Below are positions 31,640 through 41,800 of a stretch of DNA of 64,000 nucleotides, piece by piece. Made by a program: the position numbers and the translations under genes. How positions within the stretch are numbered: position 1 is the stretch's first letter; every line of letters starts with the position of its first letter. This DNA is from Ryuthela nishihirai. Taxonomy: Eukaryota; Arthropoda; Arachnida; Araneae; Heptathelidae. The notes under the pieces were generated by a model. It worked only from the letters and a program-made list of their open reading frames with translations, searched no databases and had not been told where the DNA came from. The stretch is from NCBI GenBank assembly GCA_038380435.1, contig JAWZYU010000018.1, positions 50,803,751 through 50,867,750 on the forward strand, in the 5' to 3' direction.

Positions 31640-31997
31640 AAAAAGGTAAATTATAAAATTTTAAAAATACTTGACTTCCTATAGGGCCCTAAATAGTAGA
31701 AAATAAATCTAAAGCTTATCAATGGTGCAATCAATCACTGAGTATGTATTCAGTCCAAAGGAAGATAGGGCGCCGGCAATCTTGTCGAGTAGATCAATCG
31801 GCGCCTTATCTTCCTTTGAAGTGCAGCATTCTCAAGGAGGGATATGAACCCCCCCCCCCCCCCCCCCCAAATCCAAATCTGGTCCGTTACTCGGTAACTG
31901 TCTCCCCAAATTGCTATTGTATATTATTATTATTCTAATTGACAGGGTAATGAGAGATCCTTATTCAGGTTTTCTCAAGTAATTCTTTAGTTAGATT
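31640..31997. other. Spacer with poly-C run
   Basis: AT-rich sequence with an inverted pair near 31763 and 31800 (AAGATAGGGCGCC / GGCGCCTTATCTT) and a 21-base C run at about 31848-31868. The C run may be unreliable in length. No gene is seen. Confidence 0.4.

Positions 31998-32067
<70 letters not shown>
31998..32067. repeat. (ATC)n microsatellite, LINE tail
   Basis: About 22 near-perfect ATC/CAT units directly abut the 3' end of LINE copy D. Other copies end in fewer, less regular units (31146-31165, 23881-23895, 44372-44388), so this run is an expansion of the element's own tail. Confidence 0.85.
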
Positions 32068-32068
<1 letters not shown>

Positions 32069-32080
32069 AGCATCCATGGG

Positions 32081-32830
32081 CTACGGAGGTCCAACCAGAC
32101 CGTGCAATTTAGTTCTCCAAACAAGTCTATCCTGAGCTACATCTACTGCATCTGGCCACTGCACACCAATTCTAACAAGGTCCTGTTTTACATTGTCTGC
32201 CCACCGCATCCTTGGTCTCCCCTTCTTTCTGAGGCCTTTAGGCACACTGTTCATAACCCTATTCGCCAATCTATAATTATTCATACGGGCAACATGGCCA
32301 AACCAACGGAGTCTCTCTCTGCAAAATATGCTGCTTAAAGAAGGTTGCAAACTCCTTTGCCTAACCTCATCATTAGTTAAAAAATTGAACCACCTAATGC
32401 CCAAGATACTGCGTAAGCATCTGGAATCAAAAGCATCTAGTTTCCTGTTATCATGTTTACAAAGTGTCCAAGTTTCACTACCATAACTAACCCTAGAAAG
32501 AACAAAACTATTATACAGCCTAATTTTAGTCTTTAGGTGTATACGCCTATTTCTCCACACTCTCCATAGATTCTTAAAAGTCCCGGCAGCAATCCCTATT
32601 CGTCTGTTAATCTCATGCCGCACATCACCATTATCTGTTATATAGCTCCCAAGAAAATTAAACTGTGACACCTGCTCAAGACTGCAACCATTCAGATTAA
32701 CTGAATCACAGCCTGCCTGACCAATTTTCATCACTTTAGTTTTCTCTCTGTTTATAATCAAACCTACTCTACTACCGGTTTCATAAACAGCTGGAATGAA
32801 ACAGTTCATCTCATCAACATCATTTGCCAA
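32081..32830 (-). pseudogene. LINE C-terminal domain of copy D
   Basis: A 249-codon frame. SRVGLIINREKTKVMKIGQA comes first, then VSQFNFLGSYIT, SRVSYGSETWTLCKHDNRKL, RERLRWFGHVARMNNYRLAN and [20 protein letters not shown], ending GLVGPP. It is the intact counterpart of the broken C-terminal stretches in copies B, C and E. It is separated from the polymerase frame by a stop near 32880, just before the YADD box. Confidence 0.85.
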
Positions 32831-32881
32831 AAGGGCTAAATCATCAGCATAATCTAAATCAGAAATTTTCGTATCTCCAGC

Positions 32882-33841
32882 TCATTTAATGCCAAAATCT
32901 TTCCCTTGAAGTGAATTTCGCATAACATAATCAATAACCAAACTAAAGAGAAAAGGAGACAAAATGCACCCTTGTCGAACACCAGAAGTAATGCTAAACC
33001 AATTGCTACAAGCCTTACTAACTCTCACATACGACTCAGTGTTATTATAGAGAGCTTTCATTATGTTAACTAACTTGTCTCGTATACCATATGATTTCAC
33101 AATCAACCACAAATTATGACGATCAACAGAGTCGAAAGCCTTTTTGAAATCAACAAAGCTGGCAACCAAAGGTTTCTGAAACTCTAAACATTTCTCAAGA
33201 ATCTGCCTAAGTGAAAATATCTGATCCACACATCCCCTACCACTTCTGAATCCACATTGCTCATCACGCAATTGACTGTCAACCAGATTCTTAATTCTAT
33301 TAAGCACAATCATGGAAAGAACTTTACCTGGAACAGAGAGTAGGCTAATACCCCTATTGTTATCACAAGAACTGCGATCACCTTTTTTGAAAATAGGGAT
33401 AACAATAGCTCTGGTAAAATCCTTAGGAACCATGCCTTTATCATAAAAGATATTCAGAATTTCAGTCATCCAAGTGGTAACCGAAACATTTCCAGCTCTA
33501 AGCATTTCTAAAGTAATTTCATCTACCCATGGGGATTTATGAAGTTTAAGTTTAGAAACAGACAAAATAACTTCAGATTGTGTTATAGGGCCAACATTAA
33601 AGCCACCAATGCATCTATCATCATTGCAAACAATGGGAATAGAACTAACCGCATTGTTTAGAATATCACTGAAATGCTCAGCCCACCTAGGCATGACAGA
33701 ATCCTCATCTTCTATAACTTTACCTTGTTTATCCTTCAATCCCTGTATACCAGTCCGTTTTCTACCACACAAAGCATTAACTATCTGGTACAGCTCTCTG
33801 CTGTTGTGCTGTCTAACTGCTTTCTCGGTTTTGTCAGCCAA
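32882..33841 (-). pseudogene. LINE reverse transcriptase of copy D
   Basis: A 319-codon frame with CDNNRGISLLSVPGKVLS, DEQCGFRSGRGCVDQIFSLR, FVDFKKAFDSVDR and SGVRQGCILSPFLF. The YADD box lies just downstream (about 32834-32856) beyond an in-frame stop. Upstream, DEITLEMLRAGNV and KDFTRAIVIPIFKKGD mark the finger region. Confidence 0.87.
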
Positions 33842-34573
33842 GCCATCAAGCCAAAGATTCTTATCAGCAGCTAACTGATCTTTTACACGTTTATTAAGTT
33901 CACTGTAATGCTTTTTATTAAGACTAGTAGGGTATTGATTAAGGACATTCCTTCAGTTCTTTCTCTCCGAAACAAGCTCAAGTGCCTTATCACTCAGATA
34001 ATTCTGTCTCTTCTGCTCCTTTTTTCCTAAAAGAGTACTGTTAGTATCCAAAAAAGCCTGTTTAAAATGATCCCATTCTTCCTCAACTTCGGTAGTAAGC
34101 ATACCATGACTGTCATAATGACTAAGTAATCTATCATGGTAAGCTTTGGCTATAACTGGGTCTTTCAGAGCTTCAGTATTAAAAGCAAATTTTTTAACCC
34201 TAGCACAACACTTTTTAAGTTTAAGTTGCAAGACACTTTTAACAAGGTAATGGTCAGATCCAATTTCAGCTCCCCTATATACCCTGGTATTTCTAACAGA
34301 ACTATCCCATTTGCTGTTAATTAATATATAATCAATCACATTCCTATGCAGCCCATCAGGTGAAACCCATGTGTACTTATGTATGTCGCGGTGTTTGTAA
34401 TATGTGTTAGTTATTCTGAAACTATTGAGTTTACTTACCTGTAGGAAACGTTGCCTATTGCCATTGCAGCTACCAATGCCAAAATATTACCCCTCCCCAA
34501 AGGTCAGAGTCAGTACCAACTTTGGCATTGAAGTCACCAAGAACAAGGGTAATATCTCCTTTCTTGACAGAAT

Positions 34574-35087
34574 TCAAAATATCCTAAGTTGTTCATAAAA
34601 CCTATCCTTCTCATCCTCATCGGCATCCTCAGTGGGGGCATAACAGCAGATAACATTGAGGTCTTTAACGCTTGTCTGAAATTTTGATGTAAGAAACCTT
34701 TCATTAATGCACTCATATCCTAGAAGAGCATCACTAGCGTGTCTGCTGAGAAGCAGACCCACGCCTTGGTGATGCTTATTGTCGTCCCTCCCTGAAAAGA
34801 GAAATTTAAGATTATTTTTAAGAATCTGACCTTTGTCTGTCCATCTGGTCTCTTGCAAGGTCGAGAATATCTAAATTATAATGGTGGAATTCTTGTGTGA
34901 AGACATCAAGAGAAAAAGCTCTGTGCAGAGTCCTCACATTCCAACTACCTATGGAGAGAAAATGGTTAGTAGGATGTTTAAAGAAACTATGTTTGTTGAG
35001 AGAGGGAATGCCGACAATATCAAACAGCCCACTAATCGCAGACATGGGGCAAAGACCCGTTCTCCCACCACTAAAGGCTGAAGCCAT
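34574..35087 (-). pseudogene. LINE endonuclease of copy D
   Basis: Overlapping frames 35087-34818 and 34858-34574 carry IGSWNVRTLHRAFSLDVFTQ, then ETRWTDKGQIL and VICCYAPTEDADEDEKDRFY. The GDFNAKVG motif lies at about 34525-34548 in another frame. The break falls inside the LQETRW region at about 34855. Confidence 0.82.
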
Positions 35088-35689
35088 CTACACTGGAAGA
35101 CTTCCTCCAATGTAGAATTTGACGATGCCAATAGAAGCAAAGAGTTCAGGTGCCTGCGATGACCTCTGCTCAGGATTATCCACCAGCTGATAAACATATC
35201 CTGTGAATCTATTCACTTGGGGATGTCAACCCACAAACAAACAGAAAACACAGCGGAAGATTTTCCCTCCACAGAAGCCCACCAGTGCAGCAAAATCAGG
35301 ATCCATAATCAAGCTCAGAGCCATATATCTGTCCAGTCCAGTGGGTTTATATGGTCAGCACCAGGACCCTGTGTGGTTGACCACTCCTCAGCAGGGTAGA
35401 AAAAAAAGAAAAGTAGCCATAGTTGTCCAGATCAGTAGGCCACACTAATCTGGCAACCCTCCCCTTCCGTTCATTTTCAGAAGAGTATCTCTTTTGAAAG
35501 GTACTAACGGTCTGCACCACGAGAAGGCGGGGTCGGACATTAGGTGCTAGGCCTGGCCGGTTCTATGCATCATCACAGGGGATTGGTGCATAGCTCTCCT
35601 TCCAGTGACTACCTAGCTACCATTTACAGACCATAACCTACCACCTACCATCAAAATATTTGATATGCGATTAATGAACATCGAACACA

Positions 35690-36440
35690 TTTCCCCCCCC
35701 CTCCCCACCTTCCCCTTTTGGAGTCGTTTTATGTAGACCATAACGTTGGAGACGTCACAAGCTTTAATTTGAGATACGACTTATTAAAGTCGAACCCTGC
35801 GATAATCCGCCACCCTATTATATCAGGGGGGAATAGTGGGGGCAAAAAATGGTTAACGACAATCATTATATGAGCTTTCATTTGATACCTAACTCATAAC
35901 TGTAAGTCCTCGCGTTCAGAAGATATAATAGAACGACTTTCGCATTTCCCGTTTCTTAGAGGGGAAGAAAGCATAGGAAGTTGATTTGTTATAACCTACG
36001 ACACTCCCCGCGTCACAAGCTTTCATTTGACACATAGCTTGTTATTTTCCGCACTTGCTTTCAGCAGATATAAAACAACAATCATTTTCATACTTTTCCC
36101 TCTTTTTAGGAAAAAAGCACAGGAGGTCAATTTTACATAGCCTAGGACACTCTCCGCGTCAGAACCTTTCATATAACATATAACTTGTTACTTTCGCCCT
36201 TCGCGTCCTGGATATACAGCTTAAGAACAGTTTTTTATATTTCCATTTTAGGGGGGAAGAAAGTACGGGGGTAATTTTTGTTTATAGCCTATGACATTCC
36301 CCGCGTGACAAGCTTTCATTTGGTACATAAATCATTAAGTTTCTCCTTTGCGTTCCAAGTATATGGTGGAACAATATTTTGTCAAATCCACCAACCGACA
36401 AACTGACAAATGTCAAAGCCAAAAGCACTAGGAAGATACA
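35690..36440 (+). repeat. 145-bp-unit repeat element, long copy (5 units)
   Basis: Five units are marked by (C)AAGCTTTCATTTGA-type sequence at about 35758, 35871, 36016, 36161 and 36309, at spacings of 113, 145, 145 and 148 bp. Each unit also has a GACACTCCCCGCGTCACAAG-like segment and a GGGGAAGAAAG-like segment. The terminus GTCAAATCCACCAACCGACA at 36379 matches the end of the copy at 31313-31635. Confidence 0.75.
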
Positions 36441-36730
36441 TAAAAATAACTTTTAATCAATATAGAACTATTGAATAAGATAAATTTTCGAATAATGTTT
36501 CTAATTTCAATACTTGAAATATATTTACATTTAATAAACGTTTTTATTTTTTGCAGGCTATTTTTCAAATTTTTTAATGAAAATGGTTATTTCAGTCCAA
36601 ATAACAATATATCATGTTCAAAATATGAATATATGAACCCAATTAATTCGGGAGTGAAAGGACTATTTTTATATGCATTTAATTACTTTTCAACCCTCTT
36701 ATTATTCTGTTGCATGTGAATATTACACTT

Positions 36731-37124
36731 TTAAACCCCTCAAGCAGCTGCTTGCCACAGAGGTCTGACAGGAGCCCGTCAGTTTATATGCCATAGTAGA
36801 AGGTCTGTAAGGCTGGCAGGACCTCAGCAGAAAAAGCAACACGAACATCCATGCCTTACCCGGGGCTCGAACCCACGTCCCTTAGATCAGTAGCCAAGAG
36901 CGCTAACCACTCAGCCATGGGACAGCAAAATAAATACCCCCTCAAGCAGCTGCTTGCCACAGAGGTCTGACAGGAGCCCGTCAGTTTATATGCCACAGTA
37001 GAAGATCTAAGAGGATGACAGGACCTCAGCAGAAAACAACACGAACATCCATGCCTTACCGGGGTTTGAACCCAGGTCCCGTAGATCAGTAGCCAAGCGC
37101 GCTAACCACACGGCCACGGAACGG
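36731..37124 (-). mobile_element. SINE-A dimer within one target duplication
   Basis: Two SINE-A copies in the same orientation (36734-36926 and 36928-37124) are joined head to tail. The 10-bp duplication TATTACACTT occurs once on each outer side (36721-36730 and 37125-37134) and not between them. The junction is a short A-rich tail. Each unit has its own tRNA-like head. Confidence 0.85.
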
Positions 37125-37436
37125 TATTACACTTACACCAGATATAAATAAAAATATTACATTTACATCTATACATATATTTTTTTTTTTTCCTTTTAGA
37201 ATTTATTTTTAATTTCGGGCCCTTACCGAATTTTGCTTGCTTTTCTAGCCCCCTCCCCTTTTCGAAATATTTCATTTTCTGCCTACATTTCCTGATCGAT
37301 ACCATATAAACCGTGCTAAAATAAACAAATGGTATGTATTTAGTTAGCAACATTGTAGTTAACTTCTTTCAGTTTAAGAAGCCTTAGTTTCTCTTGTACT
37401 TGATTAAAACTAGAACAACACATATCGACTCTGGCG

Positions 37437-37826
37437 GGGCGGGGCGGGGGTGGCTCAGTCGGTAGCGCGCCAGGCTCGTAATCTGCAGTTCCCAGGTTCG
37501 AGTCCCAGCTGGGTCAGCGTTGAGATTTATCTCCGCAAAATTCCCCGCCCTGCCCACGGTCAGTAGGGGACACCGATGGGCTTGGAAAGGCCGCCGTCCG
37601 TCGGATGGGACGTTAAGCCGTGGCCCCGTGTATGGGAGAGCCATACCCTGTGCACGTTAAAGAACACGCTGGATGGCCTTGACGGGAGGCTACCATCTGT
37701 CTCCCAACAGCTGTTCCAGTGGGTCCCCTCCCCAACCTTCTCTGAGCCTTCGGGGTCCATGTGACCTGGCCATTTAGCCCATGGTGTGCAAAAAAGTGCC
37801 GCTCAGAGGTAAAACAACCCAACCCA
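37437..37826 (+). mobile_element. SINE-B, full copy
   Basis: The tRNA-like head has GGTGGCTCAGTCGGTAGCGC as A-box region and GGTTCGAGTCCC as B box. The body contains GGGGACACCGATGGGCTTGG, GTGCACGTTAAAGAACACGC and CCTTCTCTGAGCC, and the tail is AAAACAACCCAACCCA. The exact 13-bp duplication ATCGACTCTGGCG flanks it at 37424-37436 and 37827-37839. It was inserted in or at the edge of a 265-bp repeat unit. Confidence 0.92.
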
Positions 37827-37834
37827 ATCGACTC

Positions 37835-38200
37835 TGGCGAATATGGGAATCTCGTTTCCAAAGAGAATGAAGTTTGTCATTTACCGGTTTTTGCACTCTC
37901 TAAAAGTTTTAATTCGAACTAATGGATGATTCGGAAAATAAAAAATAAGAACGTTTTCTTAGTACTTATGAAACGAAAAAGTATTTCTTTTATCCCTTAA
38001 ATTTAAAAAGTTGCTCTTTTAAATCCCACATTTCTTCACTAAAATTTCAAATTTCTAGCATCGAAATCACTTGCAAATTGGGTTTAAAATTTTGCATTTT
38101 CCCTCCGTTAGAAGGTGCAATTAAAGCTTTTGTTTCATTAGAAAAGTGCAAATCGTAATATTTCATCAATACCTAGCCAACAAAAAAATAATTTATTATT
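37835..38200 (-). repeat. 265-bp-unit repeat, inverted single unit
   Basis: Read on the minus strand, this matches the array at 63040-64000. TATTGATGAAATATTACGAT lies near its right end, and GAATCATCCATTAGTTCGAA is in the middle (compare 63878). The left part, CGAATATGGGAATCTCG in plus orientation, corresponds inverted to 63951-63968. Confidence 0.7.
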
Positions 38201-38353
38201 ATAGAAACATTTAATGTCTACAGATGGACGACAAAGTTTAAATATTATTTCGGATACACATATATGTATTTGTCCTTGTTGTTGTTTATTTATTTCTGTT
38301 ATTTTTTGAAAACGAGATAAAAGACAGTACCCATTTTTTTAATTTTAAACTTT

Positions 38354-38359
38354 TTTATT
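38354..38359 (-). terminator. Possible polyadenylation signal of gene 2
   Basis: AATAAA on the minus strand lies about 240 bp past the stop codon. It is the first clear AATAAA after the stop, but the longer distance than in gene 1 makes it uncertain. Confidence 0.35.
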
Positions 38360-38598
38360 AGCACATTTTTCTTAAAGTACAAAAAGATGTAGAAGGCGAA
38401 ATAAGAAAATTATTTCTAAGAGGGAGGAAAGACTAAGTGCTTTTGTCCTTTCTGGATGTAAGCTCACTTACGACAAAGACTGGCTTTGATCCACTGCTGA
38501 CGAACATGCTTTAAGATATGTCCTACAACAAGGTAAGGTCAAAAAATAAAGAATACTCAGAGATGTAAAATACTGTAAAGTTAAATATTTCTCTTCTT

Positions 38599-38842
38599 CT
38601 AATTCCCAAAGATCGATGCCACGAATTGGCCTGTATGAGACCTGTGCAGTACTTTAAGAGGAGTGCCTGGAGCTGGTATCATTCTCGAGCATGAAAAACT
38701 CTCTGGATCAAATGCCTGGCAGATATCATCGGGAAGATTCGATGTAATCATTCTTCTTAAAACTTTGCCCATATTCACTGTTCCTTGTCCACAGCTGTTG
38801 GCCACATCCCGTTCCATACTCTTGACAAATCGTTTGTAAGCA
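38599..38842 (-). CDS. Gene 2 exon 5 (terminal)
   Basis: 244 nt, including the TAG stop, covering residues 152-232 with cysteines 152, 169, 193 and 203. The motif [16 protein letters not shown] parallels LPTVICQTYDPKSDTC in gene 1. The acceptor GCCTAG precedes it at 38843-38848. Confidence 0.87.
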
Positions 38843-41800
38843 CTAGGCAAAAGGAAAAACTTAATATTAATATTGTATATATAATCCTAAAAACAGTTAT
38901 TAAATCAGCAATAAAAAACTCTTAAGAGTGAATGTTAAAAGTTATGCATATTCGATTATTCCTTGGCTAGAAATCAGTATAAAAAAGAGGAACATGTAAA
39001 AGCAAGTGTATGTTGAAAACTTTTTGCCACCACTGTAAATAAAGAAAATCCCATGCTTAAGGAAAAGTCGAAGAAAAGAAATAAATAGGAACGAAACATA
39101 AATCAAATGTAATGTGAGGGAAATAATTCTCTTATCTTATGGAACCACGACTCTAAATGACTTCCCAAGCTAATCGTTATTGTCACATTCCAAAAGGAGT
39201 CATTTTGTCAAATGAACTAACTTATATTTACTGATGAAGATCGTGGATATTACTTCCATAAATGTTCAACTCAGTTCTCCGACAATAAATCTTTCACCAA
39301 GCATAAATTAAAATTTTGAACATTGCGCTAGTAATTGTCTTGGAGGAAACACTACTACATATATATTTATAAAAGGGGAGGCCAAACTTTTAATGAAACG
39401 TGCCACATGTTTTGTTAGAAATGCGTTACTGGTCACCCAGTGGCAGATATAGAAGCCATCTTGTGCCATCCAGAGCGAATCGATTTCGAAGAGCAAAAAT
39501 TCGGTTTGGGTTTTTTTACCCCTGAGCAGCATTTGTGTTTACACAAAATGGCACAAAATGGTCTAAAGTGCCAGATCGGAAGGATCTCAAGAGCTCAGGG
39601 AAGTTTGGGGATCCACTTAAGCTCTAGGAGATACATGGTATCCTCTCATCAAAGCCATCCAGCGTATTCTTTAACGTGCATGGTATATGGATCTTCCGCA
39701 CACGGCGCCTCAACTTAACGACCCATCCTTAACCACCACTTCGAATCCCATCGGTGCACCCTTTCTCATAGAGGGCTAGAAGGGCATCAGCGGACAGATC
39801 TCGACTCAGACACAGTTGGACTCGAACTGCAGATTACGAGCCTGGCATACAACTACATCCTCCTCAAAGGAGAAATGAAAGGGTTAGTTGGCTTTCCACA
39901 GGTTGTCCACTCATTTATTCCCTCAAAGTTTTTAATGTTACTTTGTTTCAATTATTTATTGTTTATCCGAGTGGTTAGCGCGCTTGGCTATTGATCAAAG
40001 GGACATGGGTTCGAGCCCCCAAGTAAGGCATGGATGTTTGTGTGTTTTTCTGCTAAAGTCCCGCCATCCTCACAGATTTTCTACTATGGCGTATAAACTG
40101 ACAGAAGCCTGTACGCCATAGAGGTTCTGTGAGGATGGCGAAGACCTTAGAAGACAACACAAATGTCTTACCCGGAGCTCGAACCCAGGTCCCTTTGATC
40201 AGTAACCAAGTGTACTAACCACTCGGCCAAGGGACGGCTATATTAATTTTTATTTATTTATTATACTGACACACATTTCAATTTTCACAATGACACTGTT
40301 CTTTGTGCCGGTTTTAGAGCAAAATTGTTATGATTCAGGTGAAATGCAAACATATGACCTCCTGATTACATATCAGTTTTCTATCGCTGAGCTAACAGCA
40401 AATGGCCGCACTTTCCTGTAATTGAATTTTTCAATTAAATGGATATTCAATCACGTGGGCATTCATTCTTGTCAACCTAAATGATATTGCTAAATGTAGT
40501 CAACTATTATTTCATCAAACTCCAAATGTTAATGGGAAGTATTTATCGAGAATAGTATTAACTAGAAAATTTCCAATACCACAAATGTAAATATAAATAA
40601 ATAAAATAAATACCCCCTCAAGCAGCTGCTTGCCACAGAGGTCTGTCAGGAGCCTGTCAGTTTATATGCCATAGTAGAAGGTCTGAGAGGATGGCAGGCC
40701 CTCAGCAGAAAAACGACACAAACAGCCATGCATAGCATTAATTGGAAAAAATCTTGATCGGTGGCATTTACACCGTCGTAGATCACCTAAACTTAAATAG
40801 AAAATTGTGAGTTCTTATCCCTCTGTTCTCAAGATAATTTTCCTTTTAATTGATAATAACATAAAGAGTGCGCATTTCAATATTTGATTGTTTTATCATG
40901 TAGCTCGTTCAATTTAAATATCTTAACTACATCAGAAAATGTACTAAACTAGTGTCGTACTAGGTTTACGGATTCTTCTAATTAATCAGTTTTGTTCTTC
41001 CTCGGAAGAAAAATTAAATGTCTTCATTTTAATGAAGAAAAATGAGAGAAATAATCTCAAAAAATTCCTCACTTCTTCCATAAGATAAATTTTAAGGTTT
41101 GAAATGTTGCACTAATCTGTATATTTTGAACGACATATCTTACAAATTTTGAACGACATTTCTGCACTTTCTTGCAAATTCTGAACCCCTTTCAGAATAC
41201 TTCAACCATCATAATGTTTATTTGGTCGGTAAATGGGTTTTAATAGAAAACACAGAAGTCTACAAAATTATTAGATACTCAAAGAAATATTCGCTCTTAG
41301 TTTACCGTCGATATCAGTTTTAGAGGAAATATTGTCTTGAGACAGGTGGAATACGAACCCACGATATCTTAATATCATTGTTTTGGTCAGAGCACCTGAC
41401 ATGTTATCAGTAGGTCGTGGGTTCGTATCCCACCTGCTCAAGATAATTTTTCCTCTAAAATTGATATCGACGGTAAACTAAGAGTGAATATTTCCCTGAT
41501 GGTTGAACAAAATCGTCGATGGATTTATTCAATTTATACTTATCATCTGCTTTGTGAGGCTGTTTGTGAGCAGCGAAGACCTTGACTTCATGACACAAAA
41601 AAAAATGTTACTGTAGGTAGAAATTTGATAACCTAAAATGGAAAAGATCTTGATCAGTGGCCCGTACCTGAACGGTCAGAACACCTGACATGTTATCAGG
41701 AGGTCGTAGGTTCGTATCCTAACCCGTTCAAGACAATTTTTCCTCTAAAACAAGTATCGATGGTAAATTAAGAGTGAATCCTTCCTGATAGTTGGACAGG

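Larger units (their letters stand above)
31998..35595 (-). mobile_element. RTE-like LINE copy D, near full length
   Basis: About 3.6 kb on the minus strand, the best-preserved copy. It ends in an (ATC)n microsatellite at 31998-32067, the expanded tail of the element. Endonuclease frames lie at 35087-34818 and 34858-34574. A linker is at 34339-33953, reverse transcriptase at 33841-32882 and C-terminal domain at 32830-32081. The 5' end near 35593 matches that of copy C. Only a few frame breaks separate the pieces. Confidence 0.9.

Noticed and set aside
31848..31868. 21-base C run as a possible functional G-quadruplex
   Set aside because: A pure homopolymer is more likely slippage or an assembly uncertainty. 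Nothing around it indicates function.
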